Assembly: GCF_000716535.1 (NCBI RefSeq)
Contig: NZ_JNWV01000003.1
Location: 202,285 to 266,284, forward strand
Origin: Streptomyces flaveolus
GTDB taxonomy: Bacteria; Actinomycetota; Actinomycetes; Streptomycetales; Streptomycetaceae
DNA: 64,000 nt
Direction of reading: 5' to 3'
The notes beneath the pieces were generated by a model. It worked only from the letters and a program-made list of their open reading frames with translations, made no database searches and had not been told where the DNA came from. Shown one piece after another: positions 16,996-23,693 of the stretch; positions within the stretch are counted from its first letter, which is position 1; each line of letters starts with the position of its first letter. Made by a program: the position numbers and the translations under genes.

Positions 16996-18147
16996 TCAGT
17001 CGTCGGACCGTTCGGCCAGGCCGGCCGTCCACTTCTCCTCGATCCGGCCCGCCTTCCACACCAGCAGGGCGACGGCCCACGTGGCGAGGAACAGGCCGAC
17101 GATGACGAAGCCGACCATGTTGAGGTCGAGACCGGAGACCCGGTCCCAGAACGCGCCGCGCAGGTGCAGCTCCCCGGCGAGCAGGCCGAGCAGTTCCACC
17201 GTGCCGATGAGGAGTGCGACGGCGACCGACAGACCGGTGACGGTGAGGTTGTAGTAGACCTTGCGGACCGGCTTGGAGAAGGCCCAGCCGTAGGCGAAGT
17301 TCATGAACGTGCCGTCGATGGTGTCCAGCAGGGACATGCCGGCCGCGAAGAGCACGGGCAGACAGAGGATGGCGTACCAGGGCAGGCCGGAGGCGGCGCC
17401 CGAGCCGGCGAGGACCAGCAGGGCGATCTCCGTCGCCGTGTCGAAGCCGAGCCCGAAGAGCAGGCCCAGCGGGTACATCTGCCAGGGCCTGCTGATCGAG
17501 CCGGTGACCCGGCCGAGGAGGCGGTTCATGAAGCCGCGGTTGTCGAGCTGGGCCTCCAGGGCGGCCTCGTCGTAGTGGCCGGAGCGCATCCGGCGGAACA
17601 CCTTCCAGATACCGGCGAGGATGACGAGGTTGATCCCGGCGATCAGGTACAGGAAGGTCCCGGAGACGGTCGTCCCGATCAGGCCGGTGACCCGGTGCAG
17701 GTGCGAGTCGTCGTCGCGGACCGGTCCGGCCAGTGTCTTCATGCCGAGCGAGAGCAGCAGGGCGAGGCCGAAGACCACGCTGGAGTGGCCGAGGGAGAAC
17801 CAGAAACCCACGGACAGGGGCCGCCGCCCCTCCCCCATCAGCTTGCGGGTGGTGTTGTCGATGGCGGCGATGTGGTCGGCGTCGAAGGCGTGCCGCATGC
17901 CCAGGGTGTAGGCGGTGACACCGATGCCGACACCGAAGGACTCGCTGCCGAGGCTGAGGTGCCGCGGTGCCACCACGCCGACGAGCGTGCCCCAGCCGAC
18001 GAGGTGCAGGACGAGGACGAAGCCGGCCATCCCGCCGACCCTGATCCACTCCTTCCGCGTCATGGAGCCGTGGACGCGGTGCCGGGCCGGGGGCGGGTCC
18101 CCGGCCCGGGCGGGGAGGGGCGGAGCGGAATCAGGGGCGGCCGTCAC
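16996..18147 (-). CDS. Nickel/cobalt permease (HoxN/HupN/NixA, NiCoT family)
   Basis: A 383-residue integral membrane transporter for uptake of Ni2+ (or Co2+), with about eight transmembrane helices. The diagnostic helix-II motif RHAFDADHIAAIDN (about 83-97, HX4DH) and the FGLGFDTATEI signature (about 215) are intact, as are GHSSVVF and LFAAGMSLLDT. Nickel in Streptomyces serves urease, nickel superoxide dismutase and hydrogenases. A sequence fitting the Nur-box consensus lies about 67-83 bp upstream, so repression by the nickel regulator Nur when nickel is plentiful is likely. The start at 18147 follows GGGAGGTGC less tightly than usual; GGAGG is about 8 bases upstream on the minus strand. 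Confidence 0.9.
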   Translation of the reverse strand: MTAAPDSAPPLPARAGDPPPARHRVHGSMTRKEWIRVGGMAGFVLVLHLVGWGTLVGVVAPRHLSLGSESFGVGIGVTAYTLGMRHAFDADHIAAIDNTTRKLMGEGRRPLSVGFWFSLGHSSVVFGLALLLSLGMKTLAGPVRDDDSHLHRVTGLIGTTVSGTFLYLIAGINLVILAGIWKVFRRMRSGHYDEAALEAQLDNRGFMNRLLGRVTGSISRPWQMYPLGLLFGLGFDTATEIALLVLAGSGAASGLPWYAILCLPVLFAAGMSLLDTIDGTFMNFAYGWAFSKPVRKVYYNLTVTGLSVAVALLIGTVELLGLLAGELHLRGAFWDRVSGLDLNMVGFVIVGLFLATWAVALLVWKAGRIEEKWTAGLAERSDD

Positions 18148-18213
18148 GGGAGGTGCGTTCCTTCGTGGTGCGAGTGCGGCTGCGCTCTACAGCCTTGTGC
18201 CATCTTTCCGTAG

Positions 18214-18230
18214 CTGCAAGCCATGTGCAG
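18214..18230 (-). promoter_or_regulatory. Nur-box-like operator upstream of nickel permease
   Basis: CTGCAA-GCCAT-GTGCAG matches the published Streptomyces Nur-box pattern tTGCaa-N5-ttGCAA with the same spacing and both TGC/GCA cores. It is 67 bp ahead of the permease start, where promoter overlap is expected. The identification rests on pattern match only. Confidence 0.6.
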
Positions 18231-18275
18231 TAAAGGCCGCGGCAGGCCTTTCCCATGGGGAGGGAAAGCCGGCCT

Positions 18276-18295
18276 CCGGGGCCTCGAAGCCCCGG
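18276..18295 (-). terminator. Hairpin downstream of proteasome beta paralogue
   Basis: A 7-bp stem CCGGGGC / GCCCCGG with a 6-nt loop, 10 nt past the stop codon. A second weaker stem (CTTTCCC / GGGAAAG) lies at 18248-18268. Confidence 0.5.
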
Positions 18296-18304
18296 CACCG
18301 TCCG

Positions 18305-19159
18305 TCAGGGTGAGGCGTGCGGGCCGTCCGGGCGGCCGGCGCGCTGCCGGACGGTCTCGCGGCTGAGGTCCTCCGTCTCCGTCTCGGGCAGCCGCTCGAA
18401 GCCGTCCTCGGTGATGACCGAGACGACGGGGAAGATCCGGCGGTTCAGGTCCGGGCCGCCGGTGGCCGAGTCGTCGTCGGCCGCGTCGTACAGCGCCTGG
18501 AGCGCGGCGAGGGCCGCCTCCCGGCGGGACAGGTCCGGCCGGTACAGCTTCTTCAGGGCGCCCCGGGCGTACGGGGAACCGCTGCCCTCGGCGTGGAAGT
18601 GCCGCTTCTCGTACAGCCCGCCGGCCGCGTCGAAGCCGAAGATCCGGCCGCGTCCGCCGCCGGGCGCGGTGAGGTCGTAGCCGACGAGCAGCGGGACGAC
18701 GACGAGGCCCTGCATGGCCTGGGCGAGGTTCTGCCGGATCATGGCCGAGAGGCGGGTCGCCTTGGCCGCGAGGGTCATGGCAACGCCCTCGATCTTCTCG
18801 AAGTGGTTCAGCTCGACCTGGTAGAGCCGCACCATGTCGAGGGCGAGACCGACGGTGCCGGCGAAGGCGACGGCCGTGTGGTCGTCGGCGGGGTGCACCT
18901 TCTCCAGGTTGCGCTGGGCGATGAGGTTGCCCATCGTGGCCCGGCGGTCCCCGGCTATCAGCACGCCGTCGCGGTAGGTGAGCGCGAGCACGGTGGTGCC
19001 GTGCGGGAACCGGTCCGGGGGCACCTGGACGCCGGGCGGGAACGGGGGCGCGGTGGGCAGCAGCGCCGGCCGGTGCGCGGCCAGGAACTCGGTGAAGGAC
19101 GCCGTCCCCGGCGTGAAGAAGGCCTCGCTCGGCAGGCCCGCGCTGTCGTTCCCCGGCAT
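18305..19159 (-). CDS. 20S proteasome beta-subunit paralogue without an alpha partner
   Basis: A 284-residue Ntn-hydrolase of the PrcB family. A 54-residue propeptide ends HG, before T55 (G54/T55 cleavage), giving a mature start TTVLALTYRDG. The catalytic supporting residues are visible: the DRRAT segment and the Lys region after GNLIAQRNLEKV, with GSGSPYARG and the YDAADDDSATGGPD block typical of actinobacterial beta subunits. Mycobacterial and streptomycete prcB normally sits directly before prcA with pup nearby. Here no alpha-subunit, pup or ARC gene is present on either side. The protein is also visibly diverged from my memory of PrcB. It may be an alternative beta ring partner or a self-standing peptidase. 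Ribosome site AGGAGGGG. Confidence 0.88.
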   Translation of the reverse strand: MPGNDSAGLPSEAFFTPGTASFTEFLAAHRPALLPTAPPFPPGVQVPPDRFPHGTTVLALTYRDGVLIAGDRRATMGNLIAQRNLEKVHPADDHTAVAFAGTVGLALDMVRLYQVELNHFEKIEGVAMTLAAKATRLSAMIRQNLAQAMQGLVVVPLLVGYDLTAPGGGRGRIFGFDAAGGLYEKRHFHAEGSGSPYARGALKKLYRPDLSRREAALAALQALYDAADDDSATGGPDLNRRIFPVVSVITEDGFERLPETETEDLSRETVRQRAGRPDGPHASP

Positions 19160-19232
19160 GACTCCCCCTCCTGTGTCACACGGCAGTACCCGACTCCTAC
19201 CTGAAGCGGGTGCGGGGGAAACTCCCCCGCCC

Positions 19233-20180
19233 TCACAGGGCCTTGCGGCGCACCAGCATCGCGAGCACCAGCAGACCGGGCAGCAGCGGCAGCCACACGG
19301 TCAGCAGCCGGTAGCCGAGGACGGCGGACGCGGCGGCGGCTCCCGGGGTGCCGGCGGAGGTGAGGGCGAGGGCCAGCGCGGCGTCCAGCGAGCCGAGGCC
19401 GCCCGGGGAGGGCAGCAGGGCGGCGGCGCTGCTCGCCGCGAGGTACAGCAGGGCCACCTGGAGCGGTGCGAGCGGCAGGCCCACGGCCCGGGTGACGGCG
19501 ATCAGGACCAGCGCGTGCAGTCCCGCGAAGGCCAGGGAGCCGCCCCACAGGGCCGCCGCGCGGGCCGGGCAGGCGTGCAGCGCGCGGATGTCGGCCACCA
19601 CGGTGCCGAGCGCTCGCCGGCAGTGCGGCCACCAGGGGGTGGCGAGCGGGACCGCCACCAGGACGACGACACCCAGGACGACGGCGACCGCCGTCGGGGA
19701 GACCTGCGGCAGGCGCAGCAGCCCCGGGCAGGCCGGGGCGAGCAGCGCGATCAGCGCCAGGCGGACGGCGGCGCCCGCCGTGGCCTTCACGGCGAGCGCG
19801 CCGGCCGAGCGGCCGGCCGGGAGCCCGCAGCGCGTCAGGAACCGCAGGTTCACGGCGCCCGCGCCGAGCCCCGCGGGCAGCAGGTGGTTGGCGGCGGAGG
19901 CGGCGAACTGGGCGGCGACCAGACGGGGTCCGGGCAGCCGCGGTACGACGGCGCCCTGCTGGGCGAGCGCGGAGGCCGCCCAGGTGCCCATGGCCGCGGC
20001 GGCCCCGGCCAGCAGCCACCCCTGGTCGGCGACGGCCAGCCGCCCGGCGCCGCTCTCGACCGCGGGCCAGTGCCGGTGGGCCAGGTACAGCGCGCCGAGC
20101 AGTACGGCGAGACAGACGCCGGCCTGCCAGCGGGCGCGCCGGCGGCCGAGGGAGGCGGTGAGCCCGGCCGGGGAGGTCAT
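19233..20180 (-). CDS. Lysylphosphatidylglycerol synthase TM-region/flippase-like protein
   Basis: A 315-residue membrane protein with about eight transmembrane helices, of the YbhN/UPF0104 family (flippase half of MprF, without the transferase domain). Conserved parts include ANHLLPAGLGAGAVNLRFL (about 97-115) and the late LLPSPGGLGSLDAALALAL loop. It overlaps the upstream glycosyltransferase-like gene by ATGA, so the two are translationally coupled. This suggests lipid-linked sugar or polymer export, but neither substrate is known. Confidence 0.8.
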   Translation of the reverse strand: MTSPAGLTASLGRRRARWQAGVCLAVLLGALYLAHRHWPAVESGAGRLAVADQGWLLAGAAAAMGTWAASALAQQGAVVPRLPGPRLVAAQFAASAANHLLPAGLGAGAVNLRFLTRCGLPAGRSAGALAVKATAGAAVRLALIALLAPACPGLLRLPQVSPTAVAVVLGVVVLVAVPLATPWWPHCRRALGTVVADIRALHACPARAAALWGGSLAFAGLHALVLIAVTRAVGLPLAPLQVALLYLAASSAAALLPSPGGLGSLDAALALALTSAGTPGAAAASAVLGYRLLTVWLPLLPGLLVLAMLVRRKAL

Positions 20181-21865
20181 GAGGCGGCGCCCGGCACGGC
20201 GTAGTAGAGCCGCACCGCGCCTACGGGTACGGACGGCCAGTCGCGGGCGTACCGGGGCGGTGCGGACCCGGTCGGCACGAGCGTGGCGACCGGCGTGCGC
20301 CGCGCGGTCCGGACGATGCCGTCCTCGGTGATGTTGGCGTTGGGCCCGGCGGTCGCGGCGGAGGAGCAGCCGGCGGCGAAGGCGACCGGAATGGCCTCGT
20401 GCCCGGTGACCAGACAGGGCGCCCGCACCCCGCGGCGTTGCATCTCGGCCGCGGTGCGCGCCCAGGCGTCATGCGCGGTGGTGGCCGCGCCGACCACATG
20501 CAGGAGGACGGCGAGCTGCACGGCGAGGTGGACGGCGAGACCGACGCCGACCACCGCGAGGACCAGTGGGCGCCGGGCCGGGGGCGGGGCGGGGTGGGAG
20601 CCCGGGCGGCGGACCGGGTCCTGGGACGAACGGCGGGCCGTGCCGGGGAGCGGGCGAGGACCCGTACGCCAGTCGGGTCGCGGGGACAGACGCCGAATCG
20701 GGCGCGGAATCAGGCGTGACGCCGAGCGCTGGGCCGGCCGCGGGGCCATACGCCGACCGGGGTGGCGGGCTGGGTGGTGGTTCGGGGCGTGGGCCCGGCG
20801 GGGGCCCGTGGTCAGGTGTACCAGCGCGTCGGCGACCGGGATCGCGAGGAGGGCGTAGGCGGGCAGCAGGAAGCGGGGTGCCGCGTAGCCGATCAGGAAC
20901 AGGTAGGGGAACGCGGCGGTGGCCGCGCAGGCGAGGGGCAGCAGCGTGGGCGCCGCGCGCCGGGCGCGGACGGCGACGACCAGCGCGAGGGCGGCCAGCA
21001 CGGGCAGCGCGAACCACCAGAGCGTGACCAGCGGGTGCGGCAGGGCGCCGGTGCACGGCCGGCACAGCGTGCGCCCGCCCAGGCTGCGCAGTTGGTCGAC
21101 GACGGCGAAGTGCCAGCCCAGGCCGCCCTGGATCGCCGAGCCGTCGGACAGCCGGCGCGCCAGACCGCCGTAGCTCGCATACGCCTCGACCACCCACTCG
21201 GCGGCGCCGGCGGCGAGCCCGGCGAGCAGGACGGCCAGTGCCCTCCAGCGGCGGCGCGCCAGGCCGAGCGCGAGCAGTGGCAGGGTCGCCCAGACCGCGT
21301 CCACCGGCCGCATCCACGCCATCAGCACCGCGCTGCCCGCCAGTCCCCACAGGGCGCCCCGGTCGGTGGGGGCGCGCAGGAAGCAGGCGACGGCGGCGAG
21401 GGCGGCGACGGCGACCCAGTAGTTGGGCATGGCCTGCGGGCCGTAGAACAGGGTCACCCACAGGGAGGCGAACAGGGCGCCGCCGAAGGCGAGCACCCGG
21501 ACGGGGAGGAGTCCCCGCCAGGCGCGCAGGGCCAGGAACAGGGCGAGGCCGGAGAGGAGGGCCAGGTAGATCCGCAGCAGCGCCGTGGACGACGACCAGG
21601 TCGCCACGGGCGCGACCAGCAGGGAGACGCCCCGGGCGCGGGGTGCGCTGAAGAAGGAGGCGGGAGCGTGTCCGCTGACCTGGCTGACGTACACCGTCTC
21701 GTCCCAGCCGAGCCCCAGACCGGGCCGTACGAGGACCAGTTGGGCCAGGCTGAAGGCCACGGCGACGGCCGCCGTCGGCCAGACGGCGCGGCCGGAGCCG
21801 GCGGACGCGCGGCGCGCGTGCTCGCGTCTCGCCGCGTCGACTGTCACGTGCGCACCGCCGGCCAT
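20177..21865 (-). CDS. GT-C superfamily membrane glycosyltransferase-like protein
   Basis: A 562-residue polytopic protein resembling PMT/ArnT-type GT-C enzymes, which transfer sugar from polyprenyl phosphate on the outer face of the membrane. The first loop carries GLGWDETVYVSQVSG, with the acidic D-E pair expected there, followed by about ten helices. One oddity: between helices, after residue about 355, there is an Arg/Pro-rich insert of about 80 residues with recurring PRP/RRxP patterns that looks like low-complexity expansion. The ATG at 21865 follows GGAGGGG and is preferred to the GTG two codons upstream. Its stop overlaps the start of the flippase-like gene. Acceptor unknown. Confidence 0.78.
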   Translation of the reverse strand: MAGGAHVTVDAARREHARRASAGSGRAVWPTAAVAVAFSLAQLVLVRPGLGLGWDETVYVSQVSGHAPASFFSAPRARGVSLLVAPVATWSSSTALLRIYLALLSGLALFLALRAWRGLLPVRVLAFGGALFASLWVTLFYGPQAMPNYWVAVAALAAVACFLRAPTDRGALWGLAGSAVLMAWMRPVDAVWATLPLLALGLARRRWRALAVLLAGLAAGAAEWVVEAYASYGGLARRLSDGSAIQGGLGWHFAVVDQLRSLGGRTLCRPCTGALPHPLVTLWWFALPVLAALALVVAVRARRAAPTLLPLACAATAAFPYLFLIGYAAPRFLLPAYALLAIPVADALVHLTTGPRRAHAPNHHPARHPGRRMAPRPAQRSASRLIPRPIRRLSPRPDWRTGPRPLPGTARRSSQDPVRRPGSHPAPPPARRPLVLAVVGVGLAVHLAVQLAVLLHVVGAATTAHDAWARTAAEMQRRGVRAPCLVTGHEAIPVAFAAGCSSAATAGPNANITEDGIVRTARRTPVATLVPTGSAPPRYARDWPSVPVGAVRLYYAVPGAAS

Positions 21866-21886
21866 GACCACCCCTCCGTCCCCGTC

Positions 21887-21903
21887 CCCTACAGCCCGTA
21901 GGG
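21887..21903. promoter_or_regulatory. BlaI-type dyad 1 (CCCTAC-N5-GTAGGG)
   Basis: A perfect dyad CCCTAC-AGCCC-GTAGGG, the first of three such sites between the GT-C gene and blaI. TAC...GTA dyads are the general form of BlaI/MecI operators, so autoregulation is the likely role. It also lies just upstream of the divergent GT-C gene. Confidence 0.6.
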
Positions 21904-21914
21904 TCCCACTGTCA

Positions 21915-21931
21915 CCCTACGGCCCGTAGGG
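21915..21931. promoter_or_regulatory. BlaI-type dyad 2 (CCCTAC-N5-GTAGGG)
   Basis: A second perfect copy, CCCTAC-GGCCC-GTAGGG, exactly 28 bp from the first. Its spacing (close to three helical turns) suits cooperative dimer binding. Confidence 0.6.
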
Positions 21932-22015
21932 CCGGAGACGGGAGCAGGGGAAAACACGGACAAACTAACCCGAAGGTCCCGCGCCTGCCCGCAGGCAGGG
22001 CCATCCGGCCGACGG

Positions 22016-22032
22016 CCCTACGCGCTGTAAGG
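22016..22032. promoter_or_regulatory. BlaI-type dyad 3 (CCCTAC-N5-GTAAGG)
   Basis: A third copy with one mismatch (GTAAGG), ending 8 bp before the blaI start codon. Binding there would block transcription or translation of the regulator. Confidence 0.55.
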
Positions 22033-22039
22033 TTGGGGC

Positions 22040-22423
22040 ATGGGTGGCACAGGGTCCCGCGGCAAGGGGGAACGGCGCAGCGCCGGGGCGCTGGAGAGCG
22101 AGGTGCTCGCCGCCCTCTGGGCCACCGAGCGACCGCTGACCCCGGCGGAGATCCAGCACGAGATCGGTGGCGGGCTCGCGTACAACACGGTCCATACGAT
22201 CCTCAAACGGCTGTACGACAAAGGGCTGGTGCTGCGGGACGCCGACGGGCGGCGCGGCGCGTACCGGCCGGCCAAGAACGCGGCCGAGCTGACCGCCGCG
22301 GCGATGCACGAGGCCCTGGACCGGGGGCCCGACCCGATCGCCGCGCTCCAGCAGTTCGTGACCGGGCTGAGCGCCGAGGAGGAGCGGACGCTGCGCGAGC
22401 TGCTCGCCGGAGACGGCGCGTGA
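22040..22423 (+). CDS. blaI: BlaI/MecI/CopY-family transcriptional repressor
   Basis: A 127-residue winged-helix repressor. Residues about 15-85 match the family: LESEVLAALWATERPLTPAEIQ, then GLAYNTVHTILKRLYDKGLV and a GRRGAYRP wing. The C-terminal helices dimerise and contain the region cut by partner peptidases in known systems. It is followed 24 bp later by an M56/M48-type membrane peptidase gene, the standard BlaI-BlaR1 arrangement. Three matching dyads lie upstream. No penicillin-binding sensor domain or beta-lactamase gene is adjacent, so the inducing signal is not evidently a beta-lactam. The ATG at 22040 follows GGTTGGGGC. Confidence 0.88.
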   Translation: MGGTGSRGKGERRSAGALESEVLAALWATERPLTPAEIQHEIGGGLAYNTVHTILKRLYDKGLVLRDADGRRGAYRPAKNAAELTAAAMHEALDRGPDPIAALQQFVTGLSAEEERTLRELLAGDGA

Positions 22424-22447
22424 GGCCGGGCTCGTGAGGTTCGGCGC

Positions 22448-23341
22448 ATGACGTTCGACGTGTACGCCCCGCTGGCGCTGTCACTGCTGCTGTCGGCCGT
22501 CGCTCCCGTGCTCGCCCGGCGGGCCGCGCCGGCGCTCGCCGCGCGTGTGCTGGCCTCGGCCGCCGTGCTGACGGCGGCCGCCACCGCCTGGTCGCTCCTG
22601 CTGCTGGCCACCGCGCTGCTCGGGGACGCGCCACCGGTGATCCGCGAGGCCCGCGAGGACGGGCACCCGCTGACCGACCCGGTGCCCACGGTGATCGGGC
22701 TCGCCGCCTGCCTGGCGCTGGCGGCCGTCGCCGTGCGCGTCCACCGGGCCGTGCGCGCCCAGCGGTGCACGCGGCGTGCGCTACGGCGGCTCGGCGCGGG
22801 GCAGCCGGCGGACACCGAGCTGATCGTCGCCGCCTCGGAGGTGCCGCGGGCGTTCGCGATCCCGGGACGGCCGGGCCGGATCCTGGTCACCTCCGCGATG
22901 CTGAACGCGCTGGACCCCGCGGAACGACGGGTGCTCCTCGCGCACGAGCGGGCCCATCTCACCCACCGGCACGGGCTGTTGGTGTCGGCGGTCACGCTCG
23001 CGGCGGCGGCCGATCCGCTGCTGGAACCGGTGCGTGCCGCGGTCGCCTTCCTCGTGGAGCGGTGGGCCGACGAACGGGCGGCGGCCGTGGTCGGGGACCG
23101 GCGGGTGACCGCGCGGGCGCTGGCCCGGGCCGCGCTCAGCGCGGGCCGGGCGCGCCTGGGCTGCGCCCTGCAGTTCACCGACCGGGCCGTCACCCGCCGG
23201 ATCGCGGCCCTCCAGACGAGTCCGCCCCCGCGCCTGTGGTCCGCGGCCCTGGCCGTCCTCGCCCTCGGCACCCTGCCGGCCCTGCTCGCCGCGGACGCGA
23301 CCAGCGACCTGCTGCACCTGCTGTCCGGGGCGCTCGACTGA
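22448..23341 (+). CDS. M56-family membrane metallopeptidase (BlaR1-like, no sensor domain)
   Basis: A 297-residue protein with N-terminal transmembrane helices (about 5-20, 35-60, 78-98), a zinc-peptidase domain and a final helix. The gluzincin motif is HERAH (about 165-169), followed by LVERWADERAA, where the third zinc ligand glutamate is expected. In known systems such peptidases cleave or trigger loss of the partner BlaI-type repressor. This copy lacks the large extracellular penicillin-binding sensor of BlaR1, as in many actinobacterial pairs. It is cotranscribed with the repressor upstream. Confidence 0.87.
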   Translation: MTFDVYAPLALSLLLSAVAPVLARRAAPALAARVLASAAVLTAAATAWSLLLLATALLGDAPPVIREAREDGHPLTDPVPTVIGLAACLALAAVAVRVHRAVRAQRCTRRALRRLGAGQPADTELIVAASEVPRAFAIPGRPGRILVTSAMLNALDPAERRVLLAHERAHLTHRHGLLVSAVTLAAAADPLLEPVRAAVAFLVERWADERAAAVVGDRRVTARALARAALSAGRARLGCALQFTDRAVTRRIAALQTSPPPRLWSAALAVLALGTLPALLAADATSDLLHLLSGALD

Positions 23342-23693
23342 GGGACCGCGAGCCCGGCATGGCGCGGCACCCCACGCCCCGGGCCGACGCCCAGCACGCC
23401 CCGCGACACCCCGGGCACTCGACCCCCGGCCCCTGCGAAGCCCGGGCCACCAGAGCCCGACGCCCCACCACGCCCCGGGGACACTCAACCCCCGACCCGT
23501 GCGAAGCCCGAGCCACCAGACGTCCAAGCCCACCACGCCCCGCGACACCCCGGGGCACTCGACCCCCGGCCTACGCGGAGCCCGGGTCACCACCGGCACC
23601 CGTCCCCGTCCGGCGAGCGGCATCCTCGGCAGTCGGCCAGCACCCCGACGGCACTCGACCACCACCCGGTGTCCAGCCCCGGCCGACGGCCGC
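23342..23693. repeat. Gene-free stretch with three imperfect copies of a 65-70 bp unit
   Basis: Three tandem units begin near 23393, 23466 and 23530. Each contains a CACGCCCCGCGACACCCC-like block, then ACTCGACCCCCGGCC and GCGAAGCCCGGGCCACCA. They lie between the M56 peptidase stop and the convergent GH65 stop. I see no reading frame worth calling. Repeats of this kind may be terminator-like or slippage-derived. Confidence 0.6.

Noticed and set aside
22018..23484. A 488-codon minus-strand frame over blaI and the M56 gene
   Set aside because: Ser/Arg/Ala shadow; the plus strand holds two standard genes.
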